A DNA stretch of 64,000 nt, taken from Cyclobacteriaceae bacterium (lineage in GTDB: Bacteria > Bacteroidota > Bacteroidia > Cytophagales > Cyclobacteriaceae). The notes under the pieces are model-generated. The model searched no databases. It was given only the letters and a program-made list of their open reading frames with translations, and was not told where the DNA came from. The position numbers were made by a program, and so were the translations under genes. Shown here piece by piece: positions 32,648-41,279 of the stretch. The DNA is taken from positions 1-64,000 of the forward strand of contig JAEUUA010000020.1 of the NCBI GenBank assembly GCA_016787755.1. Reading direction: 5' to 3'. Every line of letters starts with the position of its first letter. Position 1 is the stretch's first letter.

Positions 32648-34306
32648 TCACTTCTTCTCCTTTGCCCACATATCGCGCAGGGTAACGGTGCGGTTAAATA
32701 CAAGTTTATCTTTTGTTGAATCGGTATCTAAACAGAAATAACCAATGCGCATAAACTGAAAGCGATCTTCAGCAGTGGCATCTTTTAAAGAAGGTTCTGC
32801 AAACACTGTGTTTAGAACAGTGAGCGAATTTGGATTGATATGCACTTTAAAATCTTCGTCACCCGCACTCAAATCTTCAATATTGAATAACCGATCGTAT
32901 TGCCGAATCTCAATAGGCAATGCATGGGCAGCACTCACCCAATGAATTACACCTTTCACATTAATGCCTGAAACATCCGAACCACTTTTGCTTTCCGGAA
33001 CGTAGGTGCAATGCAGTTCAGTTACTTTACCGGAGCCGTCTTTAATCACTTCCTCGCACTTAATTATATAAGCACTTTTCAACCGCACCATTTGGCCGGG
33101 AGCAAGACGAAAGTATTTCTTAGCGGGCACTTCCATAAAGTCATCCTGCTCTATATATAATTGCCTGCTAAAGGGCATCTCGCGTGAACCTGAATCGTGA
33201 TCTTCAGGATTATTTTCACTCGTGAGGATTTCAGATTTTCCTTCAGGGTAATTGGTGATCACCACTTTTAACGGATCGGTAACCACCATTCTACGCGTAG
33301 CAATTTTATTCAAATGCTCACGCACACAAAATTCCAGTAATCCAATGTCAATTAAATTCTCTCGCTTGGCAATACCAATGCGGTCACAAAAGTCGCGTAT
33401 ACTTTCCGGTGTATAGCCGCGCCTGCGCATGGCACTAATGGTTGGCATGCGCGGATCGTCCCAACCGGTAACATATTTTTCCGTTACCAATTGAAGTAAC
33501 TTCCGTTTGCTCATGACTGTGTACGTTACATTCAGTCGTGCAAACTCATACTGTTTGGATGGATAGATTTCCAGATTTTTGATAAACCAATCATACAACT
33601 CACGATGGGGGACGAACTCAAGTGTGCAAATACTATGAGTAACTTGCTCAATCGAATCACTTTGCCCGTGGGCAAAATCATACATCGGGTAAATACACCA
33701 GGTATCACCGGTGCGGTGATGGTAGGCGTGCTTGATGCGATAGATAACCGGGTCGCGCATGTGCATGTTGGGACTTGCCAAATCTACTTTAGCCCGCAAC
33801 ACCTTTTCGCCATCTTTATAAACCCCCGCTTTCATGTCGGCAAAGAGTTTTAAATTCTCTTCAATACTCCGACTTCGGTAAACATTCGCTACACCCGCTT
33901 TGGTAGGAGTTCCTTTCTGTAAGGCGATGTCTTCACTTTTACTATCATCTACATACGCCAACCCCTTCTCGATAAGCTTTATCGCAAAACCATGAAGTTG
34001 CTCAAAGTAGTCGGAAGCATATAACTCATTGGCCCAGGTAAAGCCTAGCCACTTCACATCGTTTTTAATACTTTCTACATATTCGGTTTCTTCCGTCACC
34101 GGATTGGTGTCATCAAACCTAAGATTGGTTTTACCTCCAAAACGAAGGGCAAGGCCAAAATTCAAGCAAATACTTTTGGCGTGACCCAAATGCAAATATC
34201 CATTGGGCTCCGGAGGAAAACGCGTTGTAATACTTTGATAGTTGCCTGCCTTCAGGTCATTATCGATTATTTCTTCCAGAAAGTTTAAACTCTTTTCTTC
34301 GGCCAT
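32648..34306 (-). CDS. glnS: Glutamine--tRNA ligase
   Basis: A 552-residue class I aminoacyl-tRNA synthetase. The HIGH motif is LHLGH in FPPEPNGYLHLGHAKS (residues 30-45) and the KMSKS motif is VMSKRKL near residue 268. RFDDTNPVTEE (after TNL) and YDFAHGQSDSIEQVTHS are GlnRS/GluRS signatures, and the C-terminal beta-barrel anticodon domain begins near residue 340. Length equals E. coli GlnS. It charges tRNA-Gln directly, so this organism does not depend only on the amidotransferase route. Single gene; a TACCTTTA element at 34332-34325 on the minus strand may be its -7. Confidence 0.96.
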   Translation of the reverse strand: MAEEKSLNFLEEIIDNDLKAGNYQSITTRFPPEPNGYLHLGHAKSICLNFGLALRFGGKTNLRFDDTNPVTEETEYVESIKNDVKWLGFTWANELYASDYFEQLHGFAIKLIEKGLAYVDDSKSEDIALQKGTPTKAGVANVYRSRSIEENLKLFADMKAGVYKDGEKVLRAKVDLASPNMHMRDPVIYRIKHAYHHRTGDTWCIYPMYDFAHGQSDSIEQVTHSICTLEFVPHRELYDWFIKNLEIYPSKQYEFARLNVTYTVMSKRKLLQLVTEKYVTGWDDPRMPTISAMRRRGYTPESIRDFCDRIGIAKRENLIDIGLLEFCVREHLNKIATRRMVVTDPLKVVITNYPEGKSEILTSENNPEDHDSGSREMPFSRQLYIEQDDFMEVPAKKYFRLAPGQMVRLKSAYIIKCEEVIKDGSGKVTELHCTYVPESKSGSDVSGINVKGVIHWVSAAHALPIEIRQYDRLFNIEDLSAGDEDFKVHINPNSLTVLNTVFAEPSLKDATAEDRFQFMRIGYFCLDTDSTKDKLVFNRTVTLRDMWAKEKK

Positions 34307-34432
34307 AGTGTTTGTAAAAGGGTGTAAAGGTAAAAAGGCTACGCGAATAAGCAGAGCACTTTGCTCAGGTTATCGTAATTTTAGCTGCAACTTTTAAGAC
34401 AGGTGATCGGTTATACCTGTACACAATAAATT

Positions 34433-35005
34433 ATGACTTCAGTCTTTGTTAAAAATATGGTTTGCCAGCGCTGTGTGGCTGCCGTTAGGCAAGAATTTGA
34501 AAAGGTGGGACGTCACCCTACACAAGTTGCTCTGGGTGAAGTGACTCTGGAATCTGAACTGGAGGAATCGACTCTGGTAAAACTGAGAAATAATCTTACT
34601 GCGCTAGGCTTTGAACTTATCGATGATAAGAAGGGTAGACTGATCGAGGCTATTAAAAATCGGGTCATTCAAAAAATTCATCATACCGATCGGCTTGATC
34701 TGAAGTTTAATTGGTCGGATATTCTGAAAGATGAATTGAATCATGATTATAACTACCTGAGTAATCTTTTTTCATCGGTGGAAGGAGTAACCTTGGAGCA
34801 TTATATTATTCATCAAAAAATTGAACGCGTGAAAGAATTACTTTTCTATGATGAACTCACACTAAGCGAGATAGCTGACCGACTTGGCTATAGTAGTGTT
34901 GCCCATCTTTCCGGTCAGTTCAAAAAAATTACCGGTCTTACACCCTCCGAACTCAAGAAATCGAGAATCACGTCCGCACGGAAGCCACTGGATTCAGTAG
35001 GCTGA
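34433..35005 (+). CDS. AraC-family regulator with N-terminal HMA-like metal-binding domain
   Basis: A 190-residue fusion. Residues 1-65 follow the heavy-metal-associated fold, with KNMVCQRCVAAVRQ holding the two cysteines (Cys11, Cys14). Residues 85-180 form an AraC-type helix-turn-helix domain (EIADRLGYSSVAHLSGQFKK, then GLTPSEL). It lies 88 bases upstream of copA in the same direction. This regulator type recurs beside copper genes in Bacteroidota. I infer that it binds copper or silver through the CxxC and controls the locus; whether it activates or represses is not shown by sequence. Confidence 0.85.
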   Translation: MTSVFVKNMVCQRCVAAVRQEFEKVGRHPTQVALGEVTLESELEESTLVKLRNNLTALGFELIDDKKGRLIEAIKNRVIQKIHHTDRLDLKFNWSDILKDELNHDYNYLSNLFSSVEGVTLEHYIIHQKIERVKELLFYDELTLSEIADRLGYSSVAHLSGQFKKITGLTPSELKKSRITSARKPLDSVG

Positions 35006-35008
35006 AAT

Positions 35009-35021
35009 TATGTAATACATA
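35009..35021 (+). promoter_or_regulatory. Palindrome in the copA control region
   Basis: TATGT-AAT-ACATA is a perfect dyad just after the regulator stop and 72 bases before copA. It could be a binding site for the AraC-type regulator; AT-rich palindromes also occur by chance. Confidence 0.25.
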
Positions 35022-35093
35022 TCAGAAATTGTGTAACCACCATTTATCAGGTAGGCTCGTTCTTTGTATCAGCATTAAGACAAAAAAATTACA

Positions 35094-37319
35094 ATGAATT
35101 CAACCAGCACAAAATTGATTGAGCAGACCTTTCCAGTACTTGAAATGACATGCGCAGCATGTGCAGTTAGTGTGGAATCGATGCTTAAATCAGTTACAGG
35201 CGTAAAGTCGGCATCGGTTAATTATCCCAATCAAACAGCCTCAGTTAAATATGATGGTAGTCTTGTATCCCCAATTGATTTACAAAGCACCGTGCGATCA
35301 ATTGGATACGATTTGGTTGTGGATGAAGAAAACGCTCAGGGCATTCAAGAAGAAGCGCAACGGAATCAGTATCAGGAATTAAAGAATCGCACCATTTGGG
35401 CTTCCGTTCTTTCAGTCCCCGTTGTCATTATTGGAATGTTTTTCATGGACTGGCCGTATGGAAGTTATATCTCCATGCTGTTGGCCGGGCCGGTGGTATT
35501 TTATTTTGGTCGTAACTTCTTTGTACATGCCTGGAAGCAAGCCCGCAATGGCAAAGCCAACATGGATACGTTAGTGGCACTTTCAACGGGCATCGCCTAC
35601 GCCTTTAGTGTATTCAATACCTTCAATGCAGAATTTTGGCATCTGCGTAATTTACACGCACATGTGTATTACGAAGCGGCTGCAGTAGTGATCGCGTTTA
35701 TCTCAGTGGGTAAGCTGTTGGAAGAAAAAGCGAAATCAAATACTTCCTCGTCTATCAAAAAACTAATGGGCTTGCAACCTAAAACACTCACCATCATTAA
35801 GGATGGTGTGGAGTCGCAGGTGCCAATTTCTTCGGTGATGGTGGGAAGTATTGTTTTGGTAAGACCCGGTGAAAGAATTCCTGTGGATGGCCTTATAACA
35901 CAAGGTCAGTCCTTTGTAGATGAGAGTATGATCTCAGGTGAACCAGTGGCTGTTGAAAAAACTAAAGGCGCTAACGTTTTTGCCGGAACAATCAATCAAA
36001 AAGGAAGCTTCCAATTTGAAGCTGTAAAAGTAGGCAGTGACACCTTGTTGGCACACATTATAAAAATGGTGCAACAGGCACAAGGAAGTAAAGCACCCGT
36101 TCAAAAGTTAGTGGATAAGGTGGCCGGAATTTTTGTTCCGATTGTAATGGGGATTGCCGTTTTAACATTTATTATTTGGATGATCTTCGGGGGCGAGAAC
36201 GCAGTCACACATGCATTGCTTACTTCCATTACGGTGTTGGTAATAGCTTGTCCGTGTGCGTTGGGTTTAGCAACGCCAACGGCTATTATGGTAGGTGTGG
36301 GCAGAGGAGCACAAAACAATATTCTTATTAAGGATGCCGAGAGCTTGGAACTAGCGCACAAAGTGAACGTGATCGTGTTGGATAAAACAGGAACCATTAC
36401 AGAGGGTAAACCAACCGTTACCGATTTTGTTTGGACTGAGGTTTCTCCGGATACATACAAGGATGTACTTTACTCGATTGAGTTTCAATCGGAACATCCC
36501 TTAGCACAAGCAGTCGTAGAAAGGCTAAAAACTGAAGGCGCTTCTGTTCGAGAGCTATCAAGTTTTGAAAGTATTACAGGCAAAGGAGTACGCGCCAGTG
36601 TATACAACGAGACTTATTTTGTAGGAAGCCAAAAGCTGATGTTAGAGAAGAGCATTTTGATTTCGGATGAAACAAAGGAACAAGCAACAATATGGCAGTC
36701 AGAGGCAAAGACAGTGATCTACTTTGCCAACGACAAAAATGTACTTGCATTGATTGCCATTGGTGATAAAATTAAAGCAACTTCCCAGGAAGCCATTAAA
36801 GTCCTGCAACAGAAAGGGATTGAAGTGTACATGCTTACCGGAGATAATGAGCAAACCGCTAAAGCAGTTTCCAATCAGGTTGGGTTGAAACATTACAAAG
36901 CAGAAATTTTGCCTTCAGACAAGGCATCATTTATTAAAGAATTGCAGGCTAATAATAAGATAGTCGCGATGGTGGGCGATGGGATAAACGATTCGCAAGC
37001 GTTGGCTCAGGCCGATGTAAGTATTGCTATGGGCAGAGGTTCGGATATTGCCATGGATGTGGCCAAGATGACATTAATTACATCAGATTTAATGTCGATA
37101 CCCAGAGCGTTCAACCTCTCAGGCAAAACGGTTAAAACGATTCGTCAAAATTTATTCTGGGCCTTTATTTTTAATATCGTTGCTATTCCAATTGCTGCAG
37201 GAATTTTATATCCCATCAATGGATTTTTATTAGATCCCATGATTGCGAGCGGGGCCATGGCATTGAGTTCGGTGAGTGTAGTGAGCAATAGCTTAAGATT
37301 AAGAAGTATTAAAATTTAA
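35094..37319 (+). CDS. copA: Copper-translocating P-type ATPase CopA
   Basis: A 741-residue P1B-type ATPase. One N-terminal HMA domain has MTCAACAVS (Cys20, Cys23). The transmembrane metal site is CPC at 386-388 in [15 protein letters not shown]. The phosphorylated aspartate is Asp430 in [13 protein letters not shown]; other motifs are [10 protein letters not shown] (actuator), SEHPLAQAV (HP motif), [12 protein letters not shown] and [15 protein letters not shown] (hinge). These features mark the Cu(I)/Ag(I) exporters. It pumps copper from the cytoplasm to the periplasm. Preceded by an HMA-AraC regulator and followed 12 bases later by a CopZ-like chaperone. Confidence 0.95.
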   Translation: MNSTSTKLIEQTFPVLEMTCAACAVSVESMLKSVTGVKSASVNYPNQTASVKYDGSLVSPIDLQSTVRSIGYDLVVDEENAQGIQEEAQRNQYQELKNRTIWASVLSVPVVIIGMFFMDWPYGSYISMLLAGPVVFYFGRNFFVHAWKQARNGKANMDTLVALSTGIAYAFSVFNTFNAEFWHLRNLHAHVYYEAAAVVIAFISVGKLLEEKAKSNTSSSIKKLMGLQPKTLTIIKDGVESQVPISSVMVGSIVLVRPGERIPVDGLITQGQSFVDESMISGEPVAVEKTKGANVFAGTINQKGSFQFEAVKVGSDTLLAHIIKMVQQAQGSKAPVQKLVDKVAGIFVPIVMGIAVLTFIIWMIFGGENAVTHALLTSITVLVIACPCALGLATPTAIMVGVGRGAQNNILIKDAESLELAHKVNVIVLDKTGTITEGKPTVTDFVWTEVSPDTYKDVLYSIEFQSEHPLAQAVVERLKTEGASVRELSSFESITGKGVRASVYNETYFVGSQKLMLEKSILISDETKEQATIWQSEAKTVIYFANDKNVLALIAIGDKIKATSQEAIKVLQQKGIEVYMLTGDNEQTAKAVSNQVGLKHYKAEILPSDKASFIKELQANNKIVAMVGDGINDSQALAQADVSIAMGRGSDIAMDVAKMTLITSDLMSIPRAFNLSGKTVKTIRQNLFWAFIFNIVAIPIAAGILYPINGFLLDPMIASGAMALSSVSVVSNSLRLRSIKI

Positions 37320-37331
37320 ATAATTTATTTT

Positions 37332-37538
37332 ATGGGTGAATTAAAATTGAAAACCAATATTAAGTGTGATGCCTGTGTAGCCAAGGTAACTCCTTATTTA
37401 AATGAAGTTGCCGGAAAAGATAGTTGGCAAGTTGATTTGAAAGATCCGGCCAGAGTGTTGATCGTAAATACCGAGGCGCCTGCTGAAAAAGTTATAGAAG
37501 CACTTCAAAAGGCAGGGTATAAGGGCGAGGCCGTGTAA
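37332..37538 (+). CDS. CopZ-like heavy-metal-associated domain protein
   Basis: A 68-residue single HMA domain. Its metal site is KTNIKCDACVAKV (Cys12, Cys15), and the fold continues to EALQKAGYKGEAV. It lacks the usual Met before the first Cys (NIKCDAC in place of GMTCxxC). It would hand cytoplasmic copper to CopA or buffer it. Located 12 bases behind copA and so in the same transcript. Confidence 0.88.
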   Translation: MGELKLKTNIKCDACVAKVTPYLNEVAGKDSWQVDLKDPARVLIVNTEAPAEKVIEALQKAGYKGEAV

Positions 37539-37552
37539 ATCGCTTCTACGGA

Positions 37553-37580
37553 TTGATTTAAATAAAAATCTTTACATTTG
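37553..37580 (+). promoter_or_regulatory. Promoter of the efflux half of the copper locus
   Basis: TTG at 37553-37555, a 17-base spacer and TACATTTG at 37573-37580, a full match to both Bacteroidota elements. The GTG start of the next gene is only 5 bases downstream, so the message may be leaderless. It suggests the efflux genes can be transcribed independently of copA. Confidence 0.6.
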
Positions 37581-37585
37581 TATTC

Positions 37586-37999
37586 GTGAAATTATTCAGA
37601 ACCATACTTTGTTCACTATTAGCGCTGCTGGTGCTCATTTCTTCGAGCAGCTTTATGGTTAATATGCATTTGTGCGGGGGTCACGTTCAAAGCATTTCGG
37701 TAATTGAAAAAGCAACCGCTTGCGCTATGGAGTTGGCGAAAACTCCCCCTTGTCATAAATCAATGGCTAAGAAGAAAAGCTGTTGCACGGAAGATCATAT
37801 CATCTTTGAAGGGAAACACTTTAAATTACAGGACGAAACTTCTTTACAACTTTTACAGTCCTCTTGGGTTGTTGAACTTCCGCTTATTTCAAGTTTGTTA
37901 GTTCCTGTTACCTCAGTAACTGAATCTCATCTTACCCAATACAGTCCACCCTTGATTGACCGCGACATTACGGTTCAGGTTCAATCTTTCCTAATCTGA
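37586..37999 (+). CDS. Small Cys/His-rich exported protein (HYC_CC_PP-like)
   Basis: A 137-residue protein starting at GTG 37586. An N-terminal hydrophobic segment (ILCSLLALLVLISSSSFMV) acts as signal or anchor. Then come conserved-looking cysteines and histidines: NMHLCGGHV, TACAMELAKTPPCH, KKKSCCTEDH, and near the end the QYSPPL motif. The order HxC, CC and PP matches a small Bacteroidota family named HYC_CC_PP, seen beside metal efflux genes. It may bind copper in the periplasm. Its function has not been established, and the call rests on motif layout. Confidence 0.65.
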   Translation: MKLFRTILCSLLALLVLISSSSFMVNMHLCGGHVQSISVIEKATACAMELAKTPPCHKSMAKKKSCCTEDHIIFEGKHFKLQDETSLQLLQSSWVVELPLISSLLVPVTSVTESHLTQYSPPLIDRDITVQVQSFLI

Positions 38000-38083
38000 T
38001 TTCATAACTAATCGGTTTGACATTTCTATCATTCGATAGATGTCATGGCTCTCGTGTGTCTTATTACTTGATACTATTTAGTT

Positions 38084-39361
38084 ATGATTGAAAATCTAAT
38101 TTCCTTTTCACTTCGCAATCGTTTTCTGGTGTTGCTGGTAGCAGCCGGTTTATTTGCTTGGGGCTTTCGTTCTGTGCAGACCAGCAAGGTCGATGCAATT
38201 CCGGACTTGTCAGAAAACCAGGTGATTGTTTTTACCGAATGGATGGGTCGCAGTCCACAAATTATTGAAGACCAAATCACCTATCCATTAGTTACTAATC
38301 TGCAAGGATTGCCGCAGGTGAAGTATGTGCGAGCTAACTCCATGTTTGGGATGAGTTTTGTCTATATAATCTTTGAAGATGCCACTGATATTTACTGGGC
38401 CCGAGAGCGCGTACTCGAACGATTGAATTATGCAAGTCGCTTGCTGCCTGAAGGAATCACGCCCACGTTAGGTCCTGATGGAACAGGCGTTGGTCATGTG
38501 TTATGGTACACCTTGGATGCACCCGGTATGGATTTAGGAGAGCAGCGCGCTATTCAAGATTGGTATGTAAAGTTTGCTTTGCAGAATGTGCAAGGGGTAA
38601 GTGAAATTGCTTCGTATGGTGGATTTCAAAAACAGTATCAGGTTACGCTTAATCCCAACCGACTTAATTACTACGATTTATCAGTACCTGAAATCATACA
38701 AGCAGTTCGGGCTAACAACAACGAAGCGGGGGGACGCAAGTTTGAGATTAATGATATCGGCTACATCATAAAAACAACGGGCTATTTAAAATCCATTGAA
38801 GAGATTGAGAATATTCCGGTTAAAACGATCAATACAATTCCCGTAAAGGTGAAGGATGTGGCTACCGTTCAAATGACTGGAGAATCACGACTTGGTATTT
38901 TTGATTATAACGGAACAGGCGAAGTGGTGGGCGGCATTGTGGTGATGCGGTATGGCGAAAATGCAGACGAAGTAATTACCCGTGTGAAAAAGAAAATGGA
39001 GGAAGTGGCCAAAGGGTTCCCGGAAGGAATGAAATTTAACATTGTGTATGACCGAAGTACGTTGATTGAGGAATCTATTTCATCCATTAAAACAACCTTG
39101 ATAGAGGAAATGATTGTGGTGTCATTGGTGGTTATTATTTTCTTGTTTCATTGGCGGAGTGCAGTGAGCATCATTATTCAAATTCCCATCACCATTGCTG
39201 CCAGTTTCATTTTTCTAAACGCGTTCGGTATTTCCTCCAACATCATGTCGCTTACAGGTATTGCCTTGGCGATAGGCGTGATTGTCGATAACGGAATTAT
39301 CATGGCTGAGAATTCCTATAAGAACTTGTCTCATCGTTTTGAAGAGCTCAATAATAAATAA
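38084..39361 (+). CDS. cusA: CusA/CzcA heavy-metal RND transporter, N-terminal half (frameshifted gene)
   Basis: 425 residues giving the first half of an HME-RND pump: the cytoplasmic start MIENLISFSLRNRFLVL, the first helix, the periplasmic porter region (VDAIPDLSENQVIVFTEW, GPDGTGVGHVLWY), and helices 2-4 with the proton-relay aspartate in GVIVDNGIIMAEN. The frame stops at TAA 39359-39361 in the cytoplasmic loop after helix 4, and the rest of the pump continues in another frame from 39363. A single extra base would explain it. Full-length relatives have about 1040 residues; the two parts together give about 1063, so nothing else is missing. It drives export of Cu(I)/Ag(I) using protons. Confidence 0.88.
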   Translation: MIENLISFSLRNRFLVLLVAAGLFAWGFRSVQTSKVDAIPDLSENQVIVFTEWMGRSPQIIEDQITYPLVTNLQGLPQVKYVRANSMFGMSFVYIIFEDATDIYWARERVLERLNYASRLLPEGITPTLGPDGTGVGHVLWYTLDAPGMDLGEQRAIQDWYVKFALQNVQGVSEIASYGGFQKQYQVTLNPNRLNYYDLSVPEIIQAVRANNNEAGGRKFEINDIGYIIKTTGYLKSIEEIENIPVKTINTIPVKVKDVATVQMTGESRLGIFDYNGTGEVVGGIVVMRYGENADEVITRVKKKMEEVAKGFPEGMKFNIVYDRSTLIEESISSIKTTLIEEMIVVSLVVIIFLFHWRSAVSIIIQIPITIAASFIFLNAFGISSNIMSLTGIALAIGVIVDNGIIMAENSYKNLSHRFEELNNK

Positions 39362-39362
39362 G

Positions 39363-41279
39363 ATGGCTACCAAAAATTATATACCCATACCTGAGCAGGA
39401 ACGCCTTGAGATCATTGAGAAATCAAGTAAGCAAGTATCGCGGGGAGTATTTTACTCGACTGTCATTATCATTACCTCTTTCCTGCCTGTGTTTTTACTT
39501 ACCGGGCAAGAAGGAAAGTTATTCCATCCATTAGCCTACACGAAAACTTTTATTCTGATTGTGGATGCGCTGCTGGTGGTAACCCTGGCTCCGGTCATTA
39601 TTTCATTTTTAATGAAAGGCAAGTTTAAAAGTGAACAAACTAATCCTGTTAACCGCATCCTTGAAAAAATTTATGAACCCATCATTCGCACGTGCTTAAA
39701 CTGGCGAAAGACAACCATCGGAGTTAATATTCTTGCGTTAGCAATCAGCGTCCCTTTGTTGTTCAGTTTGGGTAGTGAGTTTATGCCGCCTTTGGATGAG
39801 CAATCTATTTTGTTTATGCCGGTTACCTTGCCCGACATTTCCAACGAAGAGATCAAACGCATTTTACAGGTTCAGGATAAAATAATTAAAGATGTACCGG
39901 AAGTAGATAAAGTATTGGGTAAAGCTGGTCGCGCCAGTACGGCTACCGACAATGCACCCATCTCTATGATTGAAACCATCATCTTACTAAAACCAAAATC
40001 GCAATGGCGAGCCGGCATCACTAAGAAAGACTTGATCAATGAGTTGGATGGTAAGTTGCAAATACCGGGGGTGGTAAATGGCTGGACTCAACCCATCATC
40101 AATCGCATCAATATGTTGGCTACTGGTATTCGAACCGATGTAGGCGTAAAGGTTTATGGGCAAAATTTAGATAGCATCTATGCGGTGTCGCAGCATGTAA
40201 AGAAAGTATTAGAAGATATTCCGGGTGTAAAAGATTTATATGTTGACCCGATTACCGGAGGCAAATATCTGACCGTAGATATAAACCGCGATGCGTTAGG
40301 TCGCTATGGGTTAACGGTGGATGATGTGAACACGATCGTTGAATCGGCTATTGGAGGTTCGCCTATTGGCCAAACAATAGAAGGTCGTCAGCGCTTTAGT
40401 ATTAGTGTAAGGCTGGCCCAGGATTATCGCAATAGTATTGAACAACTGAAACGAATTCCTTTGAAGACTTCAGCGCTGGGTATTGTTCCACTTTCTTCAG
40501 TGGCTAGTATTCATTTTGAAGATGGTCCACCGATGATCACCAGTGAAAATGCGATGCTACGTGGGGCTGTTCTATTTAATGTGCGCGATCGGGATTTGGG
40601 AAACACCGTGAGTGAAGCGATTGAGAAATTAAATTCTGACATGGGTGTTTTACCAAATGGCTATTATTTGGAATGGAGTGGGCAGTATGAAAATCTGATT
40701 CGCGGCAAGCAAACACTTCTTTATATTTTACCGATTGTGTTGCTGATTATTTTTATTTCGCTCTATCTCGCTTTCAAATCGATTCGTGAAGCGTTCCTGA
40801 GTTTGATAACAATTCCTTTTGCCCTCATTGGTGGTGCTTACATGGTTTACTTCTATGGAGTTAATCTTTCAGTTGCAGTGGCAGTAGGATTTATTGCACT
40901 CTTTGGAATTGCTGTTGAGACAGGGGTAGTGATGGTGATCTATTTGAATGATGCGATGAATCAATTGGTGAAATTGAAAGGAAACTCAAGCGAGACAATT
41001 TCAAAAGCCGACTTGCGTGAGTTTGTGGTTGCAGGAGCTGCAAAGCGATTGCGCCCAAAACTTATGACGGTGTCAGTAGCGCTCTTTGGTTTGATACCCG
41101 TGTTATGGTCTACCGGGGTGGGTAGTGATGTAATGCAACCCATTGTGTTACCCATGATTGGCGGAGTGCTTACCTCCAGTACGCACATTTTGCTGGTAAC
41201 TCCGCTTATCTTTTTGATGACGAAGGAATATGAATTAAGAAAATTCGGAAAACTTGAAGTACATGAAAACACTCACTAA
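39363..41279 (+). CDS. cusA: CusA/CzcA heavy-metal RND transporter, C-terminal half (frameshifted gene)
   Basis: 638 residues from ATG 39363, one base after the stop of the first half. The open frame itself extends back to 39282, but that part is an out-of-frame overlap without homology. Content: ERLEIIEKSSKQVSRGVFYS leading into helix 5, SFLPVFLLTGQEGKLFHPLA, the second porter region (EFMPPLDEQSILFMPVTLPD, INRINMLATGI, VEINxD-like TVDINRDALGRYGLTV), and helices 7-12. It ends 17 bases inside the tolC-like gene. It could be a separate chain made by re-initiation at the stop-start site TAAGATG, or the dead end of a broken gene. Confidence 0.85.
   Translation: MATKNYIPIPEQERLEIIEKSSKQVSRGVFYSTVIIITSFLPVFLLTGQEGKLFHPLAYTKTFILIVDALLVVTLAPVIISFLMKGKFKSEQTNPVNRILEKIYEPIIRTCLNWRKTTIGVNILALAISVPLLFSLGSEFMPPLDEQSILFMPVTLPDISNEEIKRILQVQDKIIKDVPEVDKVLGKAGRASTATDNAPISMIETIILLKPKSQWRAGITKKDLINELDGKLQIPGVVNGWTQPIINRINMLATGIRTDVGVKVYGQNLDSIYAVSQHVKKVLEDIPGVKDLYVDPITGGKYLTVDINRDALGRYGLTVDDVNTIVESAIGGSPIGQTIEGRQRFSISVRLAQDYRNSIEQLKRIPLKTSALGIVPLSSVASIHFEDGPPMITSENAMLRGAVLFNVRDRDLGNTVSEAIEKLNSDMGVLPNGYYLEWSGQYENLIRGKQTLLYILPIVLLIIFISLYLAFKSIREAFLSLITIPFALIGGAYMVYFYGVNLSVAVAVGFIALFGIAVETGVVMVIYLNDAMNQLVKLKGNSSETISKADLREFVVAGAAKRLRPKLMTVSVALFGLIPVLWSTGVGSDVMQPIVLPMIGGVLTSSTHILLVTPLIFLMTKEYELRKFGKLEVHENTH

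Noticed and set aside
39282..39362. Longer N-terminus for the second cusA part
   Set aside because: These 27 codons overlap the first half in another frame and show no similarity to RND pumps.
39340..39370. Programmed ribosomal frameshift in cusA
   Set aside because: The site AAA TAA G lacks a known slippery motif, Shine-Dalgarno-like stimulator or following hairpin that I can see. A mutation, error or re-initiation is simpler.
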